Source: Streptomyces bicolor (lineage in GTDB: Bacteria; Actinomycetota; Actinomycetes; Streptomycetales; Streptomycetaceae). Taken from it: DNA of 64,000 bases. Of this stretch, positions 7,530 through 16,072 are shown piece after piece. Every line of letters begins with the position of its first letter. Within the stretch, counting starts at the first letter, position 1. The notes beneath the pieces were generated by a model, which had not been told where the DNA came from, searched no databases, and was given only the letters and a program-made list of their open reading frames with translations. The translations under genes and the position numbers were made by a program. The stretch lies in assembly GCF_000719285.1 (NCBI RefSeq), contig NZ_JOFS01000008.1, forward strand, positions 124,001-188,000, read 5' to 3'.

Positions 7530-8708
7530 ATGACCATCCCACTCCTGTCGCTCACCTGGACCGACCACGTCACCGGCCGCCAGGGCTTCCTGGTCGTCGA
7601 CCGGCTGGTGCGCGGCGTGTCCAGCGGTGGGCTGCGGATGCGGCCGGGCTGCACCCTGGACGAGGTCACCGGGCTAGCCCGCGGCATGAGCATGAAGGAA
7701 GCCCTGCACTACGACCCCGAGGCGCGGTACGTGCCCCTGGGCGGTGCCAAGGGGGGCATCGACTGCGATCCGCGGGATCCGGAGGCCTACGGGCTCCTGG
7801 TGCGCTACCTGCGGATCATGCGGCCGTACATCGAGAGCTTCTGGACCACGGGCGAGGACCTCGGCCTCACCAAGGACGTGGTCGACCGGGCGGCGGCCGA
7901 GGCGGGGCTCCTCTCGTCCATCCAGGCCGTGTATCCGCTGCTCGACGACGAGGCCGGCGCCAGGCGGCGGCTCGCGGACGCGTTCGCGGTCGAAGTGGAC
8001 GGCATCGGGCTCGACGAGCTCGTCGGCGGATGCGGGGTCGCCGAGTCGGTGCTCACCGCGCTGGACCGGGCCGGTGTGCCGTACTGGAGGACGCGCGTCG
8101 CCGTGCAGGGCCTCGGGACCATGGGCGGCGCCACGGCGCGCTTCCTCGCGCGCGCGGGGCTGACAGTCGTAGCGGTCGCCGACATCAAGGGCACGATCGC
8201 CAACCCGGCGGGCCTCGACGTCGATGCCCTGCTCGCGGCACGCGACGCGTACGGCACGGTCGACCGCGCGGCGCTGCGCCCCGGCGACCGCGAACTGCCG
8301 GGCGACGCCTGGCTGGCGACCGAGGCGGAGGTACTGGTGCCGGCGGCCGTCTCGTACGCGATCGACGGCACGAACCAGGAACGGATCACCGCCCGATGGA
8401 TCGCCGAGGCGGCGAACATGCCCGTACGGCCCGAGGCGGAGGATCTGCTGGCCGCGCGGGGCGTCACCGTACTGCCCGACGTCGTGGTCAACTCGGCTAC
8501 GAACGCCTGGTGGTGGTGGACGCTGTTCGGCGACATCGACGCCGACGCGGACGAGGCCTTCGCCCACACGCGACGCTCGATGCGCGCTCTGATCGACCTC
8601 ACTCTGACCCGCGCCGAGGCCGACGGGACGACGCCCCGCGCCGCCGCGCACGCCATCGCGGCGGAGCGGCTGCCGGTGATCGCCGAGCGGTTCGGTCGGC
8701 ATCGGTGA
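7530..8708 (+). CDS. Glu/Leu/Phe/Val dehydrogenase family protein
   Basis: 392 residues, starting ATG with GGAGAG a few nt upstream. The N-terminal domain carries the conserved SGGLRMRPGCTLDEV and PLGGAKGGIDCDP, the latter holding the catalytic lysine of the amino-acid dehydrogenase family. The C-terminal Rossmann domain has VAVQGLGTMGGATARFLA and the late VLPDVVVNSATNAWWWW. The enzymes reversibly deaminate amino acids to 2-oxo acids with NAD(P)+. The sequence looks closer to the short leucine/valine/phenylalanine type than to long glutamate dehydrogenases, but the substrate is not determinable by eye. It is followed by a TetR regulator on the same strand, which is likely to control it. Confidence 0.88.
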   Translation: MTIPLLSLTWTDHVTGRQGFLVVDRLVRGVSSGGLRMRPGCTLDEVTGLARGMSMKEALHYDPEARYVPLGGAKGGIDCDPRDPEAYGLLVRYLRIMRPYIESFWTTGEDLGLTKDVVDRAAAEAGLLSSIQAVYPLLDDEAGARRRLADAFAVEVDGIGLDELVGGCGVAESVLTALDRAGVPYWRTRVAVQGLGTMGGATARFLARAGLTVVAVADIKGTIANPAGLDVDALLAARDAYGTVDRAALRPGDRELPGDAWLATEAEVLVPAAVSYAIDGTNQERITARWIAEAANMPVRPEAEDLLAARGVTVLPDVVVNSATNAWWWWTLFGDIDADADEAFAHTRRSMRALIDLTLTRAEADGTTPRAAAHAIAAERLPVIAERFGRHR

Positions 8709-8738
8709 CGGCGGGCGGTTCGGCCGGCATCGGTGACG
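8687..8738 (+). repeat. Tandem duplication across the dehydrogenase stop codon
   Basis: A 24-nt unit (8687-8710) containing the last codons and TGA stop of the dehydrogenase is repeated at 8715-8738 with one mismatch, period 28. The second copy lies wholly downstream of the stop and so does not alter the protein. Confidence 0.85.
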
Positions 8739-8746
8739 ACTGTCGG

Positions 8747-8781
8747 ATGACGGCTGACGGCTGACGGCTGACGGCTGACGG
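8747..8781 (+). repeat. Five tandem 7-bp units (CTGACGG)
   Basis: Five head-to-tail heptamers, the first ATGACGG and four exact CTGACGG, occupy the gap between the dehydrogenase and the TetR gene. Such a short perfect array may vary in copy number by slippage. It lies about 60 nt before the TetR start and so could affect its promoter spacing; no function can be read from the sequence. Confidence 0.9.
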
Positions 8782-8842
8782 AGGGGGCTCCGCCCTGTCC
8801 GCGGCCAGGAAACGGCCTGTGCCGAGGCCTTAGGGTGACGGA

Positions 8843-9463
8843 GTGACAAGAGTGCGGTTGAGCGTGGCGGAGCGGCGTGAGGAGTTGCTGCGGGCCGCCG
8901 TCGAGCAGATAGAGGCACGGGGCGTGGCGGCGGTCAGGATCGCCGACGTGGCCTCGGCGCTCGGGGTGAGCAACGCGCTGGTGCTCTATCACTTCGCCAC
9001 CAAGGAGAAACTGGTCGCCGCCGCCTTCGCCCATGCGGCCGAGGGCGACCTGGGACATCTGCGCAGGATTCTCGGCCGGCGTACGACGGCGCTACGACGG
9101 CTGCGGGCCGCCGTGCGCTGGTACGCGCCGACCGGACAGGCCAAGGGCTGGCGGCTGTGGATCGAGGGCTGGGCGGCGGCGCTGCGCGAGCCCGCGCTGC
9201 GGGAGGTCACACGGGACCTCGACCGGCAGTGGAAGGCTGCCATCGCCGAGGTCATAGCGGAGGGCGTGGCCGCGAACGAGTTCCGCTGCCCGGACCCCAC
9301 CGGCACCGCCCTGCGCCTGACGGCGCTCCTCGACGGGCTCGCCGTGCAGCTGACCTCGTACCCCGGCGCGGTGTCACGCGCGCGTGCCCAGCAGTGGGTG
9401 GACGAGACGCTCGCCAGGGAACTGGGGCTGGAGCGGGAGGCGTTGACCGCGTCGGCGCGGTGA
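8843..9463 (+). CDS. TetR/AcrR-family transcriptional regulator
   Basis: 206 residues from GTG at 8843 (AGGGTGACGGA precedes it). The N-terminal helix-turn-helix domain reads RREELLRAAVEQIEARG, then VRIADVASALGVSNALVLYHFATKEKLVAAAF, a textbook TetR DNA-binding domain. The C-terminal ligand/dimerisation half contains WRLWIEGWAAALREPALREV, resembling the BetI-like TetR subgroup. It probably represses the adjacent amino-acid dehydrogenase through the palindrome at 7467-7486 and may also regulate itself; this is inferred from neighbourhood only. Confidence 0.92.
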   Translation: MTRVRLSVAERREELLRAAVEQIEARGVAAVRIADVASALGVSNALVLYHFATKEKLVAAAFAHAAEGDLGHLRRILGRRTTALRRLRAAVRWYAPTGQAKGWRLWIEGWAAALREPALREVTRDLDRQWKAAIAEVIAEGVAANEFRCPDPTGTALRLTALLDGLAVQLTSYPGAVSRARAQQWVDETLARELGLEREALTASAR

Positions 9464-9533
9464 GGTGACCGCACGCCGAGCGGTCGGTCCTTCCCGCCCA
9501 TGACGGCCGCGTGGACCGTCCCATGACAGCCGC

Positions 9534-9568
9534 GTGGGCCGCGCCCCCTCTAAGAGGGCACGGCCCAC
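9534..9568. terminator. Bidirectional terminator between convergent genes
   Basis: A 13-bp stem with one mismatch (GTGGGCCGCGCCC against GGGCACGGCCCAC) and a 9-nt loop lies between the TetR gene (plus) and the SGNH hydrolase (minus). Just upstream, 9499-9542, is a 22-nt imperfect direct repeat (CCATGACGGCCGCGTGG type). Confidence 0.7.
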
Positions 9569-9613
9569 ACCGCTGACGCACAGCCTCCAGGCACCGACCT
9601 CAAGGCACCGGCC

Positions 9614-10432
9614 TCAAGCCACCCATTCGATCCGCGACTTGATGTCGTCCGGCGACAGCGCGCCCTTGGCCGTCACGTGGTCCCCCGACGACTCGCCGCG
9701 CAGGCGCCGACCGATCCACGGCACCAGGTACTCACGGGCCCAGTGGACGTCGTCCCGGCGGATCTCGAGGGTGCCGCGGGGCGGGAGCGGCGGCCAGGGC
9801 TGGTCCGGGTCGGCCGGCACCTCCAGACCGAGGACCTGGCCCGCGCGGAGCGCCACGCGCGTGTGCCCCTCGGGAGACAGGTGGAGCCGGTCGTCGTCCC
9901 AGGCCCGGCGGTCCTGGATGGTCTTCAGGGACCACAGGTCGAGCACCGGGCAGCCGTACCGGTCGGCGATGGCCCGCACATGGCCGTTGTAGGTGGCGAT
10001 CTTGCCGCGCAGATGCTTCAGCACGGGCACGCCACGGGTGTCGAAGCCGGTCGTCACCATGACGGTGCCGACCGCGGAGGTGAGCTGGACGATCGCCCGC
10101 TCGAAGCGCTCGGCCACCTCGTCGGGGTCGGTGCCTGGCCGGATGATGTCGTTGCCGCCCGCGCAGAACGAGACCAGGTCCGGGGCCAGTTCCACGGCTT
10201 TCGGGAGCTGGTCCTCGACGATCTGGTCGAGCAGTTTGCCGCGCACGGCGAGGTTGGTGTAGTCGAAGTGGCCCTCGGGCCGCCGGTCCGCGAGCAGGAC
10301 CGCGAAGCGGTCGGCCCAGCCGACGAACGCCCCGTCGGGGCCGGGGTCGCCGACGCCCTCGGTGAAGCTGTCCCCCACCGCGACGTACGACCCGATCACT
10401 GATCTGCTGTCACTCTTCGAATCGCCTGTCAC
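9614..10432 (-). CDS. SGNH/GDSL-family hydrolase
   Basis: 272 residues from GTG at 10432 (MTGDSKSDSRSVIGSY). The four SGNH blocks are present: block I AVGDSFTEGVGD with the catalytic Ser, the block II Gly region (NLAVRGKLLDQIV), block III CAGGNDI, and block V DDRLHLSPEGH carrying Asp/His. There is no signal peptide, so it should act in the cytoplasm as an esterase or lipase-like enzyme on an unknown small ester. It is preceded by a 110-nt gap from the secreted protein gene upstream on the same strand. Confidence 0.9.
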   Translation of the reverse strand: MTGDSKSDSRSVIGSYVAVGDSFTEGVGDPGPDGAFVGWADRFAVLLADRRPEGHFDYTNLAVRGKLLDQIVEDQLPKAVELAPDLVSFCAGGNDIIRPGTDPDEVAERFERAIVQLTSAVGTVMVTTGFDTRGVPVLKHLRGKIATYNGHVRAIADRYGCPVLDLWSLKTIQDRRAWDDDRLHLSPEGHTRVALRAGQVLGLEVPADPDQPWPPLPPRGTLEIRRDDVHWAREYLVPWIGRRLRGESSGDHVTAKGALSPDDIKSRIEWVA

Positions 10433-10542
10433 ACCGGCATGATTCACCTTCGAATGTGACCTACGCGACCGTAGGGAAGGGTTGACGGGCGGTGAGATAA
10501 GCCACTCCCCAAGTGTTGACCAAATCTGGAATAAGCCTCTGA

Positions 10543-11259
10543 TCAGGGGTGTTGTGGGCTCAACCGCCACACCCGGAACTCGCTGAACCGGAAGTGGCTC
10601 CAGGTCGTCCGGAAGGCGAAGTGCCCACCGTCGTACGGCTCCGGGTCGGTGAAGTCGAAGACGAGCCGCCCGTTGTTCCACCACCGCACGGTCGGGCCGT
10701 CGGAGACGATCCGGACCCGGTGGGGCTCGTTCGCCACGAGCAGCGGCTCGGTGTAGTCGTGGACCAGCGGACGGACCCCGGCCTCACCTACGTATCTGCG
10801 CAGCCGTGTGGTGGTGTTCGTGTTGGCTCCGTAGCCGACGTAGTACGTCTTGAGGTAGTCGTACTCCGCCAGCGCCCCGCCTCGCCGTGTCGCGAACAGG
10901 TCGTCCGGGCAACGGACGTCGGTGGCGTTCCAGAAGTTGTTGAGGTCGGAGACGCGGTCGTTGGCGCCGCCTGCCGATATGGGCGTGGCCGTGTACTCGA
11001 TGGCGTACGGGCCTTCCAGCCGCTTCCTGAACCAGATCGTCGCACCCGCGGGCACGTCGACCTCCAGGGCCCCGCGCGAGGCGGTGACGGTGCCGCCCTT
11101 CTCCAGTTCCACGGCCCACCGGCCGAGACCATGACGGAAGTTGTCGTGGGCGATCAGCCTGCGACGGCGCGGGGCCGCGGCGGCGGTGCCCGCGGGGGCA
11201 AGGGCGGCTACGGTGGCGCCAACGGCCAGGGCTCCGACGGCTCTACGCGTGGTCGTCAC
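10543..11259 (-). CDS. Secreted beta-sandwich protein, DUF6250-like, possible polysaccharide-active
   Basis: 238 residues from GTG at 11259, with GGAAGGAG 9 nt upstream. A twin-arginine-like TTTRRAVGALAVG, hydrophobic core and APAGTAAAAP cleavage region make a signal peptide. The mature part (about 200 residues) is rich in beta-strand-like text: DLNNFWNATDVRCPDD, YYVGYGANTNTTTRLRRYVG, HRVRIVSDGPTVRWWNNG and ends FRTTWSHFRFSEFRVW. This looks like the laminin-G/concanavalin-like sandwich of DUF6250 and related lyase-associated proteins; the family name is from memory. The LacI-type box upstream fits a sugar-regulated extracellular enzyme. Confidence 0.75.
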   Translation of the reverse strand: MTTTRRAVGALAVGATVAALAPAGTAAAAPRRRRLIAHDNFRHGLGRWAVELEKGGTVTASRGALEVDVPAGATIWFRKRLEGPYAIEYTATPISAGGANDRVSDLNNFWNATDVRCPDDLFATRRGGALAEYDYLKTYYVGYGANTNTTTRLRRYVGEAGVRPLVHDYTEPLLVANEPHRVRIVSDGPTVRWWNNGRLVFDFTDPEPYDGGHFAFRTTWSHFRFSEFRVWRLSPQHP

Positions 11260-11287
11260 GAGGGACGGCTCCTTCCGGGAGGCAAGG

Positions 11288-11299
11288 GAAAGCGCTTGC
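11288..11299 (-). promoter_or_regulatory. LacI-family operator-like box
   Basis: GAAAGCGCTTGC is a near-perfect palindrome around a central CG, the typical shape of LacI/GalR-family operators. It lies about 30 nt upstream of the start of the secreted beta-sandwich protein (11259). It suggests sugar-responsive repression; the regulator is not encoded in this window. Confidence 0.6.
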
Positions 11300-11408
11300 A
11301 GCGGTGCGTAGATCACTGTGCCCCTCCCCCTCCCTCTCCGTCGACCCTCTCGCCGCGCCCGCCACAGGACCGCAATGCGGCGATCACGACCTGTCGAGCC
11401 GGAACACA

Positions 11409-11446
11409 CCGAAGGCCGGACCCGGGGATCGGGGTCCGGCCTTCGG
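11409..11446 (-). terminator. Strong hairpin terminator after the LysM/M23 gene
   Basis: A perfect 15-bp stem (CCGAAGGCCGGACCC with its complement) and 8-nt loop, 67 nt past the stop of the minus-strand M23 peptidase gene. Confidence 0.8.
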
Positions 11447-11460
11447 CAGCGTGTCAGGTG

Positions 11461-11502
11461 GTGGGGGTACCCCCGCTCGAGCGAAACCGAGAGTGGGGGA
11501 GG
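11461..11502. repeat. Dispersed Streptomyces repeat element
   Basis: GGGGGTACCCCC followed by GCTCGAGCGAAACCGAGAG and GTGGGGGAG. From memory this belongs to a short palindromic repeat found in many copies between genes in Streptomyces genomes. Only this copy was seen in the window. It sits between the M23 stop codon and its terminator, so it would be in the transcript's 3' end. Confidence 0.6.
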
Positions 11503-11513
11503 TCGGCGGGGGA

Positions 11514-12476
11514 TCAACCGATGGCGACACCCTTGGAGCGGAGGTAGGCGACCGGGTCCACGTCCGAGCCGTAGTCCGGCGTGGTGCGGATCTCGAAGTG
11601 CAGGTGCGGGCCGGTCACATTGCCGGTCGCGCCGGAGAGGCCGATCTGCTGGCCCGCGGTCACGGTCTGGCCGGCCGAGACGGAGAGCGAGGACAGGTGG
11701 GCGTACTGGGCGTAATAGCCGTCGGCGAGCTGGATGACGACCTGGTTGCCGTACGCGCCGCCCCAGCCCGCGGAGACCACGGTGCCCGCGCCGACGGCCT
11801 TCAGCGAGGTGCCGGTCGGAGCGGAGAAGTCGACGCCGGTGTGGTAGCCGCTGGACCACATGCTGCCCGCCACCTTGTAGGCGGTGCCGACGGCGGCCGA
11901 GGACAGCGGGGCACTGAAGCCACTGGCGGTGCTGGTGGTCTCGGCGCTCTGGGCAGCCTTGGTCGTCTTGGTCGCGGAGGACTTCGAGGCGGAAGAATCC
12001 GATGAATCCGACGACTTCGAGGGCGACGAGGAGGAAGACGAGGAAGAGGGCGACGTCTTGGGGGTGCTCGTCGCGGCCTTCTTGCCACCGATCGTGAGCT
12101 TCAGACCGGGGTGGATGAGCGACGGGTCCGAGCCGACGACCTCGCGGTTGTCGGCGTAGAGCTTCTTCCAGCCACCGCTGACGTTCTGCTCGTCGGCGAT
12201 CTTCGAAAGGTAGTCGCCGACCCTCACCGAATAGGTCCGCACATCCGTCTTCTGAGCCGCGTCCTTCTTCTCTGCGGCCTTCTTCTCGGCCGCCTTCTTC
12301 TCGGCGACCGGAAGAGCCTGAACGGCCTTTTCCGAAACGGACTGCGCGGGAGCGGCATGGGCGCCGGTGGCCCCGATGAGCGGGAGGGCGAGAGCGGCTC
12401 CGCCGGTTCCGGCGACGGCTATGGAGCGGGTGAAGCGCAGGGACTTCGGGCGGCGGTGCTTACCCTTCGCGGGCAT
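11514..12476 (-). CDS. Secreted LysM/M23 peptidoglycan endopeptidase
   Basis: 320 residues. A signal peptide (RRPKSLRFTRSIAVAG, hydrophobic stretch, GAHAAPA) is followed by an AEKKAAEKK-type charged repeat. A LysM domain (about 79-130: SVRVGDYLSKIADEQNVSGGW) comes next, then a Ser/Thr-rich linker and a C-terminal M23 domain. The M23 zinc ligands are visible: H212 and D216 in HTGVDFS and H293 in HLHFEI, with H291 as the partner. It should bind and cut peptidoglycan cross-links outside the cell during growth or spore germination. The leader carries a c-di-AMP riboswitch, as known for several Streptomyces wall hydrolases. GAGAGG lies 9 nt before the ATG. Confidence 0.93.
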   Translation of the reverse strand: MPAKGKHRRPKSLRFTRSIAVAGTGGAALALPLIGATGAHAAPAQSVSEKAVQALPVAEKKAAEKKAAEKKDAAQKTDVRTYSVRVGDYLSKIADEQNVSGGWKKLYADNREVVGSDPSLIHPGLKLTIGGKKAATSTPKTSPSSSSSSSSPSKSSDSSDSSASKSSATKTTKAAQSAETTSTASGFSAPLSSAAVGTAYKVAGSMWSSGYHTGVDFSAPTGTSLKAVGAGTVVSAGWGGAYGNQVVIQLADGYYAQYAHLSSLSVSAGQTVTAGQQIGLSGATGNVTGPHLHFEIRTTPDYGSDVDPVAYLRSKGVAIG

Positions 12477-12489
12477 GGCGAATTCCTCT

Positions 12490-12670
12490 CCGGCGCCTGC
12501 GAGGTGAGCTGTCGGGTGCGGGCTGGAGATGCCCGGCCGCGCTGAAACGCGGCTTTACCCCAAGCCTGTTCCGGAGACCGGAACAGGCGTTGTACCTGTG
12601 GGTCCCCCGCTCCTGCCATGGTCGGGTGAGTCGGTGCGGGCTCCGGTCGGCGGCAGGATTCGGCGTCCGT
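12490..12670 (-). ncRNA. c-di-AMP riboswitch (ydaO/yuaA leader)
   Basis: The minus-strand leader of the LysM/M23 gene has the conserved blocks of the ydaO class in order. They are AATCCTGCCGCC (about 12660), GCAGGAGCGGGGGACCCA (about 12600-12617), a variable hairpin built on GCCTGTTCCGG/CCGGAACAGGC, TTGGGGTAAAGCC, then CCCGACAGCTCACCTCGCAGGC (12495-12516). In Streptomyces these RNAs bind c-di-AMP and turn off wall-hydrolase genes. The 3' edge is about 14 nt from the start codon, close enough to affect transcription termination or ribosome access. Boundaries are approximate. Confidence 0.88.
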
Positions 12671-12945
12671 CCGGATTGGTGGCGAACGTAAGCGAGGAAG
12701 ACGCACGGGAACAAGTGAGAGGTTCCGTCCGAATGCGTTCCTGTTGATCCCTTGTGGGAATTCTCGGTCACCCTGCGTGAATTATGGGTACGTCGCCCGA
12801 CTCAAAACCCCTTGAAAAGCACGTGAATTACATGAACATGACGGGCGACGCACGGTCACGAATATGACGCTCCTCACGTGACTCCGCTCCAGCTTCCTTT
12901 ACGCCAGAGCGAGTTGGAATGAAGGCGCCAATTCGGACAGAACCC

Positions 12946-15033
12946 CTAGATGCGACGCAGACGGATAACTGCCGCATCGAGGTCGCCGCGCAGGCCGGTG
13001 CGCAGTCCGTGATGCAGCAATACGGCACCTCGGTGCACTTCGCCCGTTTCGAGGCATTCGTACGACGCTGTCGGGTCGAGTCCGCGCAGTCGCAGCGCCG
13101 GTACGGCCTCGCCGTAGCTCTGCGCCTGGAGCCAGGCGAGGACGACCGTCTCGGCCCCGAGCACGTACTGCACCGCGCTGAGCCCGCCGCGCGGGGGCCG
13201 CAGCCGGTAGAGGTCCCCACGCTGCACGACGGGCCGGATCCCCTTGTAGACCTCCACCCACTCCCGCGCCTCGGCGAGCTCCTCCTCGGTCCACCGCGTG
13301 AGGTCTCCGCCGACGCCGAGCACCCCGGCCATGGCGCTCACGAAGCGGAACCGCAGCGAGCTGACCCGGCCGTTGAGCTGGTTGTTCGGGCTGTCGGTGA
13401 CCCAGGCGGCCATGACCCGCGCCGGATGGATCTGACTGAAGCCGTGCTGGATGGCGAGCCGGTCGAGCGGGTCGGTGTTGTCGGACGTCCACACCTGGTC
13501 CGTACGACTCAGCACGCCGAGGTCGATCCGGCCACCCCCGCCCGAGCAGGACTCGAAGGCGACGCCCGGGTGGGCGGCCCGGAGCCGGTCCAACAGGGCG
13601 TAGAAGGCGCGGACGTGGTCGACCCAGAGCCGCTGCGGGTACGGCTCACCGGGCCAGCCCGCGTCGCTGAAGCAGCGGTTGAAATCCCACTTCACATAGT
13701 CGACGGGAGCGCTGGAGAGGAGCTCGTCGAGCCGGTTCCAGAGGTATTCCTGGACGTCTTCGCGCGCGAGGTTCAATACGAGCTGATTGCGGAACTCCGT
13801 CCGCTTTCGTCCGGTCTGATACTGCACCCAGTCCGGGTGGGCCCGGTAGAGCTCGCTGTCCGGATTGACCATTTCCGGCTCGACCCAGATGCCGAACTGC
13901 ATGCCGAGGGCGTGCACGTAGTCGGCGAGGGGCTTGAGGCCGGACGGGAAGCGGTCCGGGTTGGGCGTCCAGTCGCCGAGCCCGGCGCGGTCGCTGGTGC
14001 GCGCCCCGAACCAGCCGTCGTCGACGACGAACAGCTCGACGCCGATCGCGGCGGCCCGTCGCGCGAGGGTGCCCTGCTGCTCCTCGGAGATGTCGAACTC
14101 CGTCGCCTCCCAGGAGTTGAAGAGAACCGGCCGGTCCTGATCGGCGTCGGGGATGACATGGGCGCGCTGGTAGGCGTGCCAGGCACGGCTCGCGCCCCCG
14201 AAGCCGCCGTCGCTCCACAGCCCGGCGAAGACGGGCGTCACGAACGACTCCCCCGCCGCCAGCCGCAGCAGACCCGAGTCGTCGTATCCGACCCCGCCGG
14301 TGATCTGCACGCGCGCGTCCGGCAGTTGGGCCACCGAGATCCGCCAGGAGCCCGACCAGCCGAGGGCGCAGCCGTAGACCTCGCCGTGCTCCTCGCCGGC
14401 GTCGGTGTCGAGCGCGACCCATGGCAGGAGGGGGTGCCCGGTGTGGCCGCGGCGGCTGCCGATGACCTTCTCACCGTAGGTGAGGGACGACCGCGTCAGC
14501 CGGGACTCCGCTGCCCACCGCCCATGCAGCTGGGACAGCCGCCAGTCCTCGCGGTCGGGCAGGGTCCAGGTCGCGGAGTCGGCGCGCAGCAGCTCCAGGT
14601 CGGGCCCCTGGTTGTCGAGGGTCACCCAGCGCTCCACCACGTCGTCGCGCATCCGGTAGTGCAGCGTGATGCCCAGCCCGCCGTCCCGGAACCGCAGCCG
14701 CAGCTCCGCACCCTCGGAGCCCTCCGCGCCGTCGGTCTCGTACGCCTCGAAGGTCCACTCGGTGCCGCGCCGTTCGTCGGTGCGCACGGACAGGGCCGGC
14801 CGCACGAAACGGGGACCGCCCTCGACCGGGTACTCCTCGCGTCCGTCGAGTTGCGACTCGAAGCCCCGGAAGTCCGCGAGCGGGCGCGCGGCCAGCTCCT
14901 CGGCGTCGGCGAGCGCGATCCGCGGGCCCCAGTGCAGGTGCAGCAGTTCGTCGGCCTCCGTCAGATGGAGGGCGTAACTGCTGGTCGGCCCGGAAAGAAC
15001 CCAGGTGCGTCCACGGTCGGAGATTTCCAGCAT
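12946..15033 (-). CDS. Alpha-galactosidase, glycoside hydrolase family 36
   Basis: 695 residues from ATG at 15033 (GAGGG 6 nt upstream; an upstream GTG at 15066 is less likely). The N-terminal beta-supersandwich is followed by the catalytic barrel with FNSWEATEFDISEEQQ, VDDGWFGAR, WVEPEMVNPDS and the nucleophile in YVKWDFNR (Asp450). The acid/base Asp518 lies in SDNTD, and ESCSGGGGRID is between them. Length and motif order match bacterial GH36 enzymes, which release alpha-1,6-linked galactose from melibiose and raffinose-type sugars. No signal peptide, so cytoplasmic. Divergent from the phosphatase gene at 15214. Confidence 0.94.
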   Translation of the reverse strand: MLEISDRGRTWVLSGPTSSYALHLTEADELLHLHWGPRIALADAEELAARPLADFRGFESQLDGREEYPVEGGPRFVRPALSVRTDERRGTEWTFEAYETDGAEGSEGAELRLRFRDGGLGITLHYRMRDDVVERWVTLDNQGPDLELLRADSATWTLPDREDWRLSQLHGRWAAESRLTRSSLTYGEKVIGSRRGHTGHPLLPWVALDTDAGEEHGEVYGCALGWSGSWRISVAQLPDARVQITGGVGYDDSGLLRLAAGESFVTPVFAGLWSDGGFGGASRAWHAYQRAHVIPDADQDRPVLFNSWEATEFDISEEQQGTLARRAAAIGVELFVVDDGWFGARTSDRAGLGDWTPNPDRFPSGLKPLADYVHALGMQFGIWVEPEMVNPDSELYRAHPDWVQYQTGRKRTEFRNQLVLNLAREDVQEYLWNRLDELLSSAPVDYVKWDFNRCFSDAGWPGEPYPQRLWVDHVRAFYALLDRLRAAHPGVAFESCSGGGGRIDLGVLSRTDQVWTSDNTDPLDRLAIQHGFSQIHPARVMAAWVTDSPNNQLNGRVSSLRFRFVSAMAGVLGVGGDLTRWTEEELAEAREWVEVYKGIRPVVQRGDLYRLRPPRGGLSAVQYVLGAETVVLAWLQAQSYGEAVPALRLRGLDPTASYECLETGEVHRGAVLLHHGLRTGLRGDLDAAVIRLRRI

Positions 15034-15213
15034 CAGGCCCTCACATATTCGAACAGGTCCACTCAAGCACCAACATCATCAAGGTCGAGGGGCTCCGCTG
15101 CAACGCCCTGTGGACAACTCATTGCCCCAGGAATCCATGTCGTATGGTCGAGAGCGCACCCCGTCGGCCGCACCGCCGAGCCGCGTCGGCGGGGCCGACC
15201 GGGAGGAGCCCCC

Positions 15214-16011
15214 GTGACGCAGCAGATCCCGTCGACCGAGCCCGAGCTGGCCGGAGTCCGCAACTTCCGCGACGTGGGCGGCCTGCCGACCGTGGACGGA
15301 CGGCGGGTGCGATACGGAGTGCTGTTCCGCAGCGGCCACCTGGCGCACGCGACCGAGGAGGACGCCGCCTTCCTCGGCTCCCTGGGCCTGCACACGATCT
15401 TCGACTTCCGCAACGCGGCCGACCAGAAGCTCGAAGGGCCGGACGTCGAGCTGACGGGGGTGCGCAATGTGAACCTGCCGCTGAGCGATCCGGCGGACGG
15501 CGCGGAATTCTGGAAGATGGTCCGCGACGGCAACATCGACCAGCTGCGGGAGATCCTCGCCGACGGCAAGGCCGCGAACCGGATGATCGCCTCGTATCGC
15601 ACGATCATCAAGGAGCGCACCGCCGAGCACTCCCAGGTGCTGCACGCGCTCGCGGAGGACAGCGTCCCCGCCCTGATGCACTGCGCGGCCGGCAAGGACC
15701 GGGCCGGCCTGTCCATCGCCGTGACGCTGCTCGCCCTCGGCGTCGAGCGCGAAGCGATCGTCGCCGACTACCTGGAGTCCAACGCCAAGCACCGCCGCTA
15801 CAAGGTGCGCCGCAGCGGCAGCGACGCCGCGGCCTACTCCCCCGAGGTCATGGAGCTGCTGAACCCACTGTTCGACGCGCGCGCCGAATATCTGACGGCG
15901 GCCTTCGAGACCATCGAGGAGACATGGGGCGGCGTCGACGCCTACCTGGAGCAGGGGCTGGGGATCACCCCGGAGGCCCGGGAGCGACTGCGGGAGCGGC
16001 TGCTCGACTGA
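15214..16011 (+). CDS. Tyrosine-protein phosphatase (DSP-like, Tyr_phosphatase3 type)
   Basis: 265 residues from GTG at 15214 with GGGAGGAG upstream. The N-terminus GVRNFRDVGGLPTVDGRRVR is diagnostic for this bacterial phosphatase family. The active-site loop HCAAGKDRAG gives Cys157 and Arg163 of the C-x5-R signature, and the Lys-Asp inside the loop is typical of lipid- or phosphoinositide-accepting members (MptpB-like). The substrate may therefore be a phosphotyrosine protein or an inositol lipid. No signal peptide. Confidence 0.93.
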   Translation: MTQQIPSTEPELAGVRNFRDVGGLPTVDGRRVRYGVLFRSGHLAHATEEDAAFLGSLGLHTIFDFRNAADQKLEGPDVELTGVRNVNLPLSDPADGAEFWKMVRDGNIDQLREILADGKAANRMIASYRTIIKERTAEHSQVLHALAEDSVPALMHCAAGKDRAGLSIAVTLLALGVEREAIVADYLESNAKHRRYKVRRSGSDAAAYSPEVMELLNPLFDARAEYLTAAFETIEETWGGVDAYLEQGLGITPEARERLRERLLD

Positions 16012-16072
16012 CGCCGGCCACCGTGCCCTCCCGGCCTCGACGACCCTCCCGCCCTGTGCCCTGCTCCCGCGC

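Noticed and set aside
13646..14422. Long Arg/Gly-rich alternative frames inside GH36 and many other genes
   Set aside because: These are high-GC frame shadows; the GH36 reading frame carries the catalytic motifs.
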